64,000 bases of DNA from Asticcacaulis sp. AC466 (GTDB lineage Bacteria; Pseudomonadota; Alphaproteobacteria; Caulobacterales; Caulobacteraceae): NCBI RefSeq assembly GCF_000495815.1, contig NZ_AWGE01000013.1:62001-126000 (forward strand), given 5' to 3'. Each line of letters begins with the position of its first letter. Within the stretch, counting starts at the first letter, position 1. The notes under the pieces were generated by a model. It searched no databases. It had not been told where the DNA came from and saw only the letters and a list, made by a program, of their open reading frames with translations. The position numbers were made by a program, and so were the translations under genes. Positions 16,516 through 25,217 of the stretch are shown piece by piece.

Positions 16516-16848
16516 TCAGGCGCTGCGCTTTGAGGCGCCAGGCTTTGGTGGGATAATGCCGATTATAGATTGTAACTGCGTGATATACACGTCCAGTTCT
16601 TTCTGGCCTTTGGGGGAAATACTGATCGTTGTCTTGCTGCGGCCCATCTCATGGCTCTTGGACAGTTTGACCAAATCGAACTCATGCAGCTTCTTGACCG
16701 CCAGAGACAAAGCCCCATCGGATATGTTGAGCTGGTCGCGCAGGGTGACGAAGTCCATCGCCGCGACGTTCGACAGGGTGGCCAGGACCTTCAGACGCGT
16801 CCGTCCATGAACCACTTCGTTCAGGCTGTGCGGGTCTTCAATGCTCAT
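16516..16848 (-). CDS. Winged-helix transcriptional regulator (HTH_34/MarR-like)
   Basis: 110 residues from ATG 16848, which overlaps the membrane-protein stop by ATGA; the longer frame upstream is a shadow. It fits the small winged-helix family that begins with N-E-x-x-H-G-R-x-R-L-x-x-L: here LNEVVHGRTRLKVLATL, then FVTLRDQLNISDGALSLAVKKL (recognition helix) and the wing KSHEMGRSKTTISISPKG. No sensor domain is fused. It is translationally coupled to a five-segment membrane protein that may act as sensor or anti-regulator. The downstream neighbour is the TOMM precursor, and a 9+9 inverted repeat lies between them. Confidence 0.85.
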   Translation of the reverse strand: MSIEDPHSLNEVVHGRTRLKVLATLSNVAAMDFVTLRDQLNISDGALSLAVKKLHEFDLVKLSKSHEMGRSKTTISISPKGQKELDVYITQLQSIIGIIPPKPGASKRSA

Positions 16849-17477
16849 ATGCGGGTCCGTCGTGACGAGAGAAACAAGTATATACCCGGTGCGGTCAATA
16901 ATACCAGACACGCCACCGAAAATAGCATCGGCCTCCAGAACTCGGTTATCGCGAACAACATGACGCCGGCGCATATCGCCCACCCGGCGGCGATCCAGAG
17001 CAGCCATCGCGTGCGGCTGCCCATGGCGGTCACGGCGGTCGCGATCATGAACAGGGTGCATTGCAGGCCCGAAATCAGCGGCAGATCGGTGACGCCGCGC
17101 GCGTAGCACCCAATGACCAGCAACGGAATCGCCACGGCCACTGCCAGCCATGCGGTCACTATGGCCTGGCCTTCCAGCTTGAATGTCTTTGAGGTGCCCA
17201 TCAGCATGACCAGCAGCACGGTGCCGCCATATCCCGCCACGGCATTGAATGGCGCCACCAGCACCGAGGGCAGGTAGCCCATCTGTTCAAAGAAGTTCCA
17301 CAGCCCGGCCAGGCTGTTGCAGATACCCCACCACGCCAACAGCGGCGCACCGGCCATGACCACGGCTTCATTGCGCTGAATGATGCTGCGCAGTTCCTCG
17401 AGCTCGTCGCTCATGAACAGCAGTTCGTCTTCCGTCGGCATGGGAAGAAGGCCGCTTAGCGGATCATTGGACGGCAT
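16845..17477 (-). CDS. Multi-pass membrane protein coupled to the winged-helix regulator
   Basis: 210 residues from ATG 17477, chosen for the GGAG seven bases upstream; longer starts add an unlikely N-terminus. A short acidic cytoplasmic segment (TEDELLFMSDELEELRS) is followed by about five to six hydrophobic segments and a basic end. It resembles membrane partners that are commonly encoded directly before HTH_34-type regulators. It may sense envelope stress and control the regulator. A role in TOMM export or immunity is possible, but it has none of the usual transporter motifs. Confidence 0.7.
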   Translation of the reverse strand: MPSNDPLSGLLPMPTEDELLFMSDELEELRSIIQRNEAVVMAGAPLLAWWGICNSLAGLWNFFEQMGYLPSVLVAPFNAVAGYGGTVLLVMLMGTSKTFKLEGQAIVTAWLAVAVAIPLLVIGCYARGVTDLPLISGLQCTLFMIATAVTAMGSRTRWLLWIAAGWAICAGVMLFAITEFWRPMLFSVACLVLLTAPGIYLFLSSRRTRI

Positions 17478-17590
17478 GGGGAGGGCTCCGGTCTTGGTTG
17501 CCCGATAGTTATGCATATTCCGGATTATTTGACCACACGGGTGTGACAGCGCAAACGGTGACGCAAAAGGCGCTGGCGACCAAACGGGCT

Positions 17591-17616
17591 GCACCGGCAG
17601 ACATCATGTCCGGTGC
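17591..17616. repeat. Hairpin between PilZ gene and membrane-protein gene
   Basis: GCACCGG (17591-17597) pairs with CCGGTGC (17610-17616). It lies downstream of the PilZ gene on the minus strand but has no T-run, so terminator function is uncertain. The remaining bases between 17478 and 17700 show nothing else. Confidence 0.4.
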
Positions 17617-17700
17617 GGACATGTGGCAATCATTGGGATAGATGCGGCCAGCGCCGCGGGGCCGCAATGCGATGCCCGTTGGCCAGATTTACTTACCAGA

Positions 17701-17943
17701 TTACTTAAAGGCGACGCCGATCTGATCTATGGCCCGCCTGACGATGTGGCAGTCAAAGTGCTGGCCGTCGTCGAAATGCAGTTCGATGTCGTCGGGCACG
17801 CCCATGGGGCTGCTAAGCTTAATCAGCGCGCCCTTTTCCGATAGGTTGCGGACCAGACAGGTAATCGTCGAATGTCCGCCATTGAAAACGATGCGCGCGC
17901 CTTTAAGTGTACGCTGACGTGGTTGCGAACGTTTTTCTTCCAT
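17701..17943 (-). CDS. PilZ domain protein
   Basis: 80 residues, a stand-alone PilZ domain. The c-di-GMP-binding signature is present: Arg-rich start (EKRSQPRQRTLKGA, R-x-x-x-R spacing) and NLSEKGALIKL matching [D/N]-x-S-x-x-G. The rest fits the six-strand barrel. The ATG at 17943 has GGGGGAG upstream. Such proteins read c-di-GMP levels and act on motility, polysaccharide or cell-cycle partners by contact. No partner is adjacent. Confidence 0.88.
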   Translation of the reverse strand: MEEKRSQPRQRTLKGARIVFNGGHSTITCLVRNLSEKGALIKLSSPMGVPDDIELHFDDGQHFDCHIVRRAIDQIGVAFK

Positions 17944-18143
17944 TGCAAAAGACTCCCCCGTCGGAAAGCCCTCCAGATACGCGAATACTATGTCCAGTTT
18001 ACGTCGGTATGGTTTCCGGCAAGTTATCGACGGGCTGTATTTGCAAATTTATTTCATCCTGTTACGGAGACACTTGCCCGGGACGCGAATTGTGACATGT
18101 TGGAATTGCGGCGCCCTGAACGCGGCAGTCGAGGAGGATTATC

Positions 18144-18899
18144 ATGACGCTTGCCCGGTTTTCATCGCGGATCGGTTTGAAGCCGCTGGTCATGGGCGCG
18201 TGCCTGGCCCTCGCGCCGGTGGTGGCCATTGTTCCCGTTCAATCGGCCCTGGCCGAGTCCCAGGCGGTCATTCCTGTAAGCGCCAATCGTGCATCGGACA
18301 CCTTGATCCTGATCTGGAGCGGTGACGGTGGGTGGCACAGCGATCTGGATGTCCAGTTGGGCAAGCAGTTCGCCGCGATGGGCTATGACGTCATCGGTTT
18401 CGACACCAATGTCTGGTTCAGCACCCAGCGCACCGACGTCGAAGTGGCGCGGCAGTTGTCGGCCATGATCGACCAGCACACCCAGGCCAATGGCGTGAAG
18501 AAGGTGGTGCTGCTTGGCTGGTCTTATGGCGCCGATGTCCTGCCGATTGCCTATGACCGGCTGGGCCTCGCCGATCAGAAAACGGTGGCGGGAGTGATCC
18601 TGCTGGCCGTGTCCAAGGAAATCCAGCTTCAGGTGACCTTAGCCGAAAGGGCCGGACTCGATCCCGGCAATATCCCGGTCGAACCCGAACTGGCGCGCAT
18701 TCCGCGCAACAAGCTTGTTTGTGTCTACAGCAGCGAGGAAAAGGGTGACACAAGCTGCCTGACTCCCGCCGCCGCAGGCTCCGTGGTGATGGAACTGCCG
18801 GGCAATCACGCCTTCAATCACGATGCTGCCACGGTGGCGCGGCGTTTGCTGCCCTTTATCGAGCAGGTCACGCAAAAAGCCCCGCCGCCCAAGGCCTGA
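18144..18899 (+). CDS. virJ: VirJ-family periplasmic hydrolase
   Basis: 251 residues from ATG 18144 behind GAGGAGG. A signal peptide ends near VQSALA. The VirJ alpha/beta-hydrolase pattern is clear: IWSGDGGW near residue 57, GWSYGADVLP near 129 with the nucleophile Ser, and a C-terminal NHAFNHD His. In Agrobacterium and Rhizobium the related AcvB hydrolyses lysyl-phosphatidylglycerol made by LpiA. Here the lysyl-transferase gene lies immediately next door but in convergent orientation, which supports the same partnership. It is the short VirJ form, without the extra N-terminal domain of AcvB. Confidence 0.88.
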   Translation: MTLARFSSRIGLKPLVMGACLALAPVVAIVPVQSALAESQAVIPVSANRASDTLILIWSGDGGWHSDLDVQLGKQFAAMGYDVIGFDTNVWFSTQRTDVEVARQLSAMIDQHTQANGVKKVVLLGWSYGADVLPIAYDRLGLADQKTVAGVILLAVSKEIQLQVTLAERAGLDPGNIPVEPELARIPRNKLVCVYSSEEKGDTSCLTPAAAGSVVMELPGNHAFNHDAATVARRLLPFIEQVTQKAPPPKA

Positions 18900-18916
18900 A
18901 ACACAGGTCCCGTATA

Positions 18917-21502
18917 TCAGGCCATCTTCAGCAATCCGCGCACGCCGCCGCTCGACAACAGGGCGGCGTCGGCCAGGGCAGGGACCAGCAGCCATCCCGT
19001 CGGTGCGGCGATGTAGCTGCCTTCCCAGCGCGGGCTGAACTTTTCCTTGAACGCGCGCAGGCCCTGAAAGCCGTAGAGGTCTTCTCCGCGATTGAAGATG
19101 AAGGTGCCGAGCTGGTTGATGCTGCGCGACAAATAGTGGTTTTCCAGCCCGGCTAGGGGCGCCATGCCAAGGTCAAAGTCGGCGTAGCCGTTTTCCTGTC
19201 CCCACAGCATGAGATTGATGAACAGGAAGTCCATGGCGTTTTTCGGCGCGTGGGCGTCGTACCGCATCAGGTCGATGGACAGGATGCGATGGTCGGGCGT
19301 GCTCCACAGGTTGGAGAAGGCGACGATATGGCCGTCGCGCTTGAGGACCGCCGTCGGAAACCGGGCGAGATAGGCTTCGTCGAAACGGCCAAGGCTGAAG
19401 CCTTTTTCGCTACCGTGGTGAAAGCTGAGCCATGACTCCGACACCGCGCGCAATTCCGCGCTTACGGTTGCGAAGGCGTCTGCCGGAATGATCTCGAACA
19501 CCAGCCCGTCACGGTTGCCGCGGTTGAAGGCGTGGCGCAGCGATGCGCGGCTGGCTCCGTTGAGGTTGAAATCGCGCAGATCGACCAGTGCGTTTTCGCC
19601 GATCTTGGACGCCACCAGCCCGCAATCGACAAAATCGGGGATGGTTTCGCGCCGGACGGCATAGAACACGGGCTTGGCGCCATGGCGGTCGCACAGTTCC
19701 CGGAACGCCCAGATCATGGCCTTGAATTCGCTGCGCTTTCCGACCGGCTCGCCCATGGTGACCCAGGTGGCGCCGCGCGACATATATTGAATGAAGCTGT
19801 CACCGCTTTCGCTGAACAGCAGCGATTTGTCGCCGAGAAAAGCCAGATTGCCGTCCGTCGATGCGCCTTCGGCCTTTTGCCAGACCCTGTCGGCGTGCGC
19901 AAGGTCGGCCTCCGTCGGCCGCGCCGTCGGTTCGGGTTCCGGATTGGTCAGCCGCCAGACCAGGACGATGAGGGCGAGCACGGTGATGCCGACCAGGGCA
20001 CGCAGAAAGCGAGGCGCGGTCTGGTCGGTGAGGAAGGTCCACCACAGTTCCTGATTATAGGCGACATGCTTGTGCGCGAAGAAACCAAGCCACACCGCCG
20101 CCGCCACGGCGCTGAATATGGCCAATATGGTGGCGGGCGACAAAGGGCCGGCCCGCAGCTTGGTCTGGCGATAAAAGGCATCGCGGCTGAGATACATCAA
20201 GGCCGCCACGCCCAGCAATATCACGGCTTCTTCGTAGTTCAGGCCCTTGGCCAGGGTGGTGAGCGCGGCAATGACCAGGACAAGAAGCGTCGCGAAATAG
20301 GCGCGTTTCATTCGGCTGTGGACGCCGACGCCGAGGAAGAGCAGGGCGACGCCGGTCAGGCTGGCGATGAAGTGCGATATCTCGACCAGGCCCGCCGGCA
20401 CGAAGACGGACAGAAGCTTTAGCCGCTCCGCCGCGTCGGGCGTGACGACGGACGCCAGCATGATAAGGCCCGAGACAAAGGTCAGCACGCCGAATACGGT
20501 CGGGGCCATGGACAGCCAGGCCTCGCTGCCGACGCGGGCGGTATCGCTGATCGCCTTGCGGTGCGGACGCAGTAGCTTTATCGACTCCACGATGGCGACG
20601 GCGGCTATGGGCAGAAGCACATAGGTCAGGCGGTAGAGCAGCAGGGCGCTGACGACCTCGGCGCTGCCCATGCGGCGGCTTAATACCGCCAATATCACCG
20701 CATCGAACGGACCGACCCCGCCGGGCAGGCCGCTGACCGCACCCAGCAGGCCCGCCAGCGCGAAGACCGGCAGGAGGTGCAACAGACTGCCGCGCGTCTC
20801 ATCGGGCAGGAAGGCGTAAAGAACGGTTGCGGCGGCGGTCCATTCCCATGTGCTGGCCACGATCTGGCCTACACGAACGGGACGCGACGGCAGGAAGCGG
20901 GACAGGGGACCGACGCGCGGCGTCAGGAGGTACAGCGCCAGAACCTGCACGGCGATAAGGGATATGATCACGCCGACAATGTGCGGCAGGTGAATGGCCA
21001 TGACCTCGTCGGACAGGCTGTTGGCGACATTGAGGCCCAGCAGGCCGAAGCCGCCGAATATGCCGCAAATCGCCGTCACCGCGCTGACCAGCATGATATC
21101 GGACGCGCTGAACCCCAGGCCGCTATAAGCGCGATAGCGGGCGCCGCCGGCCAACGCGATTCCCACTCCGCCGGTATTGCCCAGGATGAACGCTGTGATG
21201 GAGGTCAGCCACGTCGTTCGCCACGGCGCGGGCTTGCCCAGGCCGGCCATGGACAGGCTGTCGAAGGTGGAGGCCGCCAGCAGCCCCGCGGCCAGGGCGG
21301 CTATGGCGAGAGCGAAATCCAATGGCGATGTGCCGGACACGGCGGCTTCGACATCGCGCCAGCGGATGTTGCGGACCTCGCGTGCGATGAAGTAGGCGGC
21401 GAGCGCAAACAGCACGCATCCGATCAGGCCGGGGATCCACTTTGGCCAACGGCTGTGATGTTCCGGCACGTCGGCCTGCGTCGTGTCAGCTATTTCCGCC
21501 AT
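18917..21502 (-). CDS. mprF: Lysylphosphatidylglycerol synthase/flippase (MprF/LpiA)
   Basis: 861 residues from ATG 21502 with GAGGATAAG upstream. The N-terminal 530 residues carry about 14 membrane segments (flippase part, with GNTGGVGIALAGG and SGLPGGVGPFD motifs). The C-terminal 300 residues are the DUF2156/GNAT-type transferase that adds Lys from Lys-tRNA to phosphatidylglycerol (YMSRGATWVTMGEPVG, FDLGMAPLAGLENH). The product reduces negative membrane charge and protects against cationic peptides and acid. The order opposite virJ with 17 bases between the stops is unusual; in Rhizobiales lpiA and acvB are co-directional. Confidence 0.95.
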   Translation of the reverse strand: MAEIADTTQADVPEHHSRWPKWIPGLIGCVLFALAAYFIAREVRNIRWRDVEAAVSGTSPLDFALAIAALAAGLLAASTFDSLSMAGLGKPAPWRTTWLTSITAFILGNTGGVGIALAGGARYRAYSGLGFSASDIMLVSAVTAICGIFGGFGLLGLNVANSLSDEVMAIHLPHIVGVIISLIAVQVLALYLLTPRVGPLSRFLPSRPVRVGQIVASTWEWTAAATVLYAFLPDETRGSLLHLLPVFALAGLLGAVSGLPGGVGPFDAVILAVLSRRMGSAEVVSALLLYRLTYVLLPIAAVAIVESIKLLRPHRKAISDTARVGSEAWLSMAPTVFGVLTFVSGLIMLASVVTPDAAERLKLLSVFVPAGLVEISHFIASLTGVALLFLGVGVHSRMKRAYFATLLVLVIAALTTLAKGLNYEEAVILLGVAALMYLSRDAFYRQTKLRAGPLSPATILAIFSAVAAAVWLGFFAHKHVAYNQELWWTFLTDQTAPRFLRALVGITVLALIVLVWRLTNPEPEPTARPTEADLAHADRVWQKAEGASTDGNLAFLGDKSLLFSESGDSFIQYMSRGATWVTMGEPVGKRSEFKAMIWAFRELCDRHGAKPVFYAVRRETIPDFVDCGLVASKIGENALVDLRDFNLNGASRASLRHAFNRGNRDGLVFEIIPADAFATVSAELRAVSESWLSFHHGSEKGFSLGRFDEAYLARFPTAVLKRDGHIVAFSNLWSTPDHRILSIDLMRYDAHAPKNAMDFLFINLMLWGQENGYADFDLGMAPLAGLENHYLSRSINQLGTFIFNRGEDLYGFQGLRAFKEKFSPRWEGSYIAAPTGWLLVPALADAALLSSGGVRGLLKMA

Positions 21503-21632
21503 CTTATCCTCAATAGGGCGTGGTCTTACGCCATGTCCGTCTGCGCGAGAATCATAGGTGCGCCCCAGGATTGTATCAAAGCCAACCGGCTAGGCGACTC
21601 GCAAATGCCCATTTTGCCGGGCGCCGTGAATC

Positions 21633-22220
21633 CTATTCGGCGACCCGGCCTGTCCGTACTGAGGAGGCCTGGGGAATGGTATCGGCGGCTGCGGGCAGGG
21701 GAACCGCGGCGAGCCGGGCCATGATCTGGTCCAGGCGGTTCATTATGGCGTCGTCGATCTTTTCATGCAGGCGCATGATTTCAAGCTCCGCCCGCAGATT
21801 GACCTCGAAATCGAGTTCGGCGGCGACGCGATCCTTAGCCGACTGGCGGTTTTGGCTCATCATGATGATCGGGGCCTGAATGGCGGCGACCGTGGACAGC
21901 ATCAGGTTGAGAAAGATGTAAGGATAGGGATCGAATGCCAGGCCCAGGCGCGACAGGACATCGCTGTTCAGAACCATCCATCCGACCAGTATGACCGAAA
22001 AGGTGATGATGAAGGTCCACGACCCGCCGATGGCCGCGACCCGGTCGGACAGCCGTTCGCCGAAGGTCGACTGCTGGTCGGCGACCTCGGCGGCGTCGCG
22101 CGAGATGGGCATGCCTTCATTGATCCCGGTAAGGACGTTTTGCTCATTGATATCCAGGGCGTCCTTGCGTTTTAGGAAGAAGCGCTCGGCCAGGGCGTCG
22201 AGTTGGAAATTTTTAGACAT
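21633..22220 (-). CDS. DUF1003 membrane protein
   Basis: 195 residues from ATG 22220 (AAAGGAT upstream); the longer frame is not supported. Diagnostic DUF1003 segments: ADQQSTFGERLSDRVAAIGGSWTFIITF, FDPYPYIFLNLMLSTVAAIQAPIIMMSQNRQ and the charged AAELDFEVNLRAELEI. There are two membrane segments and cytoplasmic ends. It is widespread in proteobacteria with no settled function; some members lie near cation transport genes. It reads towards mprF with 130 bases between. Confidence 0.92.
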   Translation of the reverse strand: MSKNFQLDALAERFFLKRKDALDINEQNVLTGINEGMPISRDAAEVADQQSTFGERLSDRVAAIGGSWTFIITFSVILVGWMVLNSDVLSRLGLAFDPYPYIFLNLMLSTVAAIQAPIIMMSQNRQSAKDRVAAELDFEVNLRAELEIMRLHEKIDDAIMNRLDQIMARLAAVPLPAAADTIPQASSVRTGRVAE

Positions 22221-22399
22221 GTTTATCCTTTCAAATGCCGGGCCTTTCAAGACAACAGGCACCTTAAATATGACGTCTTAAATATATGGGCCACTGAACC
22301 GGTCCATGACCCGGGACGCTCTTTTTATCAAGTCCCGACCAGACTGGAACAGGTGAAGCAGGGGGGGGCGGTGCGCGGCCGTGACGGCGTTGGCGCGCG

Positions 22400-22491
22400 A
22401 AAAAAGCCCCCGCTTCGAAAAGCGGGGGCGAGGGTAAGGAAGTTCGCTTCGCGAGCACCGGTCAGCACGAGGGAGATGGCTGACAATTACG
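22400..22491 (-). ncRNA. Candidate small RNA with anti-Shine-Dalgarno loop
   Basis: On the minus strand TTGACA (22521-22526) is 17 bases from TGATAG (22498-22503), giving a start near 22491. The predicted RNA folds into hairpin 1 (GTCAGC/GCTGAC, loop of 12 bases containing CUCCCUC), hairpin 2 (UCGC/GCGA) and a strong terminator (10-bp GC stem with a UUCG-type loop at 22406-22429, then six U at 22400-22405). No minus-strand gene lies upstream for this terminator to serve. C-rich anti-SD loops are typical of alphaproteobacterial trans-acting sRNAs. Expression is inferred. Confidence 0.5.
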
Positions 22492-22726
22492 CAAAAGCTA
22501 TCAGACTAATATCAGCGTAATGTCAAAACTGCAATCCGGAAAACCGCTGTTTCTGACCTGTCGACGCGGGTGCCCGTGTTTGCGGCAAAGGCAAGGACGC
22601 GCGGTTTAGCCGCAAATACCCAAATTTGTCTGCTTGCTGATGGCCATATCCTGTGCCAATAAACATAATACATCAGATGTTTAAAATGATGGCGCCAACC
22701 GCCACGGTGGACACAAGGAAACGCAT

Positions 22727-25066
22727 ATGATCATGACGCGTCGCGCCCTGCTGGAAGCGGGTATGGGAAGCCTCCTGGCGGCCGCCGTCGTGCCGGGGCT
22801 GAGCCTGGCCGCCACGCCCGACTCGGCAAAGTCTGGCACCTTGCTATGGTACGACAAGCCCGCAACGCGCTGGGTCGAAGCCAATCCCGTCGGCAACGGC
22901 CGATTGGGCGCCATGGTGTTTGGCGGCATCAAGCGCGAACGCCTGCAACTCAACGAAGACCGGCTTTGGTCGGGTGGGCCTTACACCAACGTCAATCCGG
23001 CCGCCCGCGACGCCTTGCCCATCATTCGCCAGATGATCTTCGACGGCCGTTTTGCCGAGGCGGAAGCCTATGCCGAGGCCCATGTCCAGTCGATCCCCAT
23101 GCGCGAAATGGCGTACCAGTGCCTGGGCGACCTGTGGCTCGATTTTCACGACATCGACGAAACCTCGGCCAGCGACTACCGGCGGGAGCTGGACATCGGC
23201 GCAGCCATCAGCCGCGTCAGTTTCAGTTCCGGTGGTGTGCGCTATGTCCGCGAAATCATTGCCTCGCATCCGGACAATATCCTGGTTATTTCCCTGCGTG
23301 CCGAAGGCGGTCCGATTGCCGTCGATGTCGGCTTTTCGTCCGGGCTGCGCAGCGATATCGCCCCCGATGGCGACACGCTCGTCCTGTCCGGCGTCAATAA
23401 TGCCGATCGCGGGATTGCCGGGCGGCTGACCTTTCAGGCGCGCGCCCAGATCGTCGCCGATGGCGGGACGTTGCGCGCCAATGGTCCGCAACTCGAAGTG
23501 CGCGGGGCATCATCGGTGTGCATCCGTGTGGCCATGGCGACCAGCTACCGCAGCCCGACCGATGTCACGGGCGATCCCGCCGCCCTCACCAAAAGCCATC
23601 TGGCCGCCGTGCGTAGCAAAGATGTCAACGCCTTGCTGGCCGCCCACATAGCCGACCACCGCGCCCTGTTCGACCGCGTCTCTCTGACCTTGCCCGCCGG
23701 CAAGCGCGCCGCCCAGGCGACTGCCAACCGGATCGACCACGTGGCGGACAGTGACGATCCCTCCCTGGCCGCCCTCTATTTCCAATTCGGACGCTACCTG
23801 CTGATCGCCTCGTCGCGCGACAGCGAACCGGCCAATCTGCAAGGGCTATGGAACGATAGCAATACCCCGCCCTGGGGCAGCAAGTTCACCATCAACATCA
23901 ACACCGAAATGAACTACTGGCCGGTCGATGCCGCCAATCTGGGCGAATGTATCGAACCGCTGGTCGCCATGATCGGCGAACTGGCGCAATCGGGGGCGCG
24001 GACCGCGCGGGAGATGTACGGCGCGCGCGGCTGGGTGGCGCATCATAACACCGACCTGTGGCGCGCGTCGGGCCCGGTCGATCATATGCAGACGGGGCTT
24101 TGGCCGACGGGCGGCGCCTGGCTGTGCACCCATCTGTGGGATCATTACGACTATACGCGCGACGGTGCTTTTCTGGATCGCGTCTATCCGCTAATGCGCG
24201 ATGCGTCTCTGTTCTTCCTCGATACGCTGGTTCGTGATCCCAATACCGGGTTCATGGTGACCAATCCGTCCCTGTCGCCGGAAAACAACCATGGTCGCGG
24301 CAGCACCCTGTGTGCGGGCCCGGCGCTGGACAGCCAGCTTCTGCGTGACCTGTTCGCCCAAACCGCACGCGCCGCCGAAATCCTCAAGCGCGACAAGGCC
24401 TTGCGCGGCGAAGTCATGGCGATGCGCGGCCGCCTGCCGCCCGACCGGATCGGCGCCCAGGGCCAGCTTCAGGAATGGCAGGCCGACTGGGACGCCGGCG
24501 CTCAGGACATCCATCATCGCCATGTCTCCCATCTCTACAGCCTGTTCCCAAGCCAGCAGATCAATCTCGACGACACGCCGGATCTCGCGCGTGCGGCGCA
24601 GGTATCGCTGGAAACGCGCGGTGACGACGCCACCGGCTGGGGGCTCGGCTGGCGGCTGAATCTGTGGGCGCATCTGCGCGATGGCGACCATGCCCACGCG
24701 GTTCTCAAAGACCTGCTCGGGCCCGACCGGACCTATCCGAATATGTTCGACGCCCATCCGCCGTTCCAGATTGACGGTAATTTCGGCGGGGTGCGCGGCA
24801 TTATCGAGATGCTGGTCCAGAGCCGTGGCGACAGCATCCATCTCTTGCCGGCCCTGCCGTCGGCGTGGCCGGAGGGCGAGGTGAGGGGGCTGCGCCTGCG
24901 CGGTGGTGCGGACATCGATATCGCCTGGTCCGGCGGGCGATTGAAAACGGCGCGGCTGCGCAGCCGCCTGTCCGGACAGCGGACCGTGACGGCCGGAGGC
25001 CGCCAAACCCAGGTCAAACTTATGGCCGGCGGCGCTCTGACGCTCACGGCGGCAGACTTTGTCTGA
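22727..25066 (+). CDS. GH95 family alpha-L-fucosidase/alpha-L-galactosidase
   Basis: 779 residues from ATG 22727 (AAGGAAA upstream). TRRALLEAG plus a hydrophobic run ending SLAA is a Tat-like signal. The GH95 N-terminal pattern is clear (LLWYDKPATRWVEANPVGNGRLGAMVFGG, LNEDRLWSGGPY), then the (alpha/alpha)6 barrel with the NINTEMNYWP segment carrying the paired Asn, Glu519 in SLSPEN and Asp683 in QIDGNFGG, which correspond to the catalytic residues of characterised GH95 enzymes. These enzymes remove terminal alpha-1,2-L-fucose or alpha-L-galactose from xyloglucan or complex xylans. It opens the polysaccharide locus. Confidence 0.93.
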   Translation: MIMTRRALLEAGMGSLLAAAVVPGLSLAATPDSAKSGTLLWYDKPATRWVEANPVGNGRLGAMVFGGIKRERLQLNEDRLWSGGPYTNVNPAARDALPIIRQMIFDGRFAEAEAYAEAHVQSIPMREMAYQCLGDLWLDFHDIDETSASDYRRELDIGAAISRVSFSSGGVRYVREIIASHPDNILVISLRAEGGPIAVDVGFSSGLRSDIAPDGDTLVLSGVNNADRGIAGRLTFQARAQIVADGGTLRANGPQLEVRGASSVCIRVAMATSYRSPTDVTGDPAALTKSHLAAVRSKDVNALLAAHIADHRALFDRVSLTLPAGKRAAQATANRIDHVADSDDPSLAALYFQFGRYLLIASSRDSEPANLQGLWNDSNTPPWGSKFTININTEMNYWPVDAANLGECIEPLVAMIGELAQSGARTAREMYGARGWVAHHNTDLWRASGPVDHMQTGLWPTGGAWLCTHLWDHYDYTRDGAFLDRVYPLMRDASLFFLDTLVRDPNTGFMVTNPSLSPENNHGRGSTLCAGPALDSQLLRDLFAQTARAAEILKRDKALRGEVMAMRGRLPPDRIGAQGQLQEWQADWDAGAQDIHHRHVSHLYSLFPSQQINLDDTPDLARAAQVSLETRGDDATGWGLGWRLNLWAHLRDGDHAHAVLKDLLGPDRTYPNMFDAHPPFQIDGNFGGVRGIIEMLVQSRGDSIHLLPALPSAWPEGEVRGLRLRGGADIDIAWSGGRLKTARLRSRLSGQRTVTAGGRQTQVKLMAGGALTLTAADFV

Positions 25067-25217
25067 TGCTTTAAAAAGATCATACATAACCCATCATACA
25101 AATTATTTGACTAAGGTATCTGACAACTGTACAGGGATGAACTGACGGTGGTTCGGCAAAGAAACCGCCGCGAACAGACACAGGGCCGGTTTACGGCCAC
25201 GAAAAAGGGATGAACAG

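Noticed and set aside
22476..22520. 14-codon ORF with GAGGGAG upstream on the plus strand
   Set aside because: Its ribosome-like site is the complement of the sRNA loop; no attenuator structure follows and the next gene is 200 bases away, so it is probably incidental.
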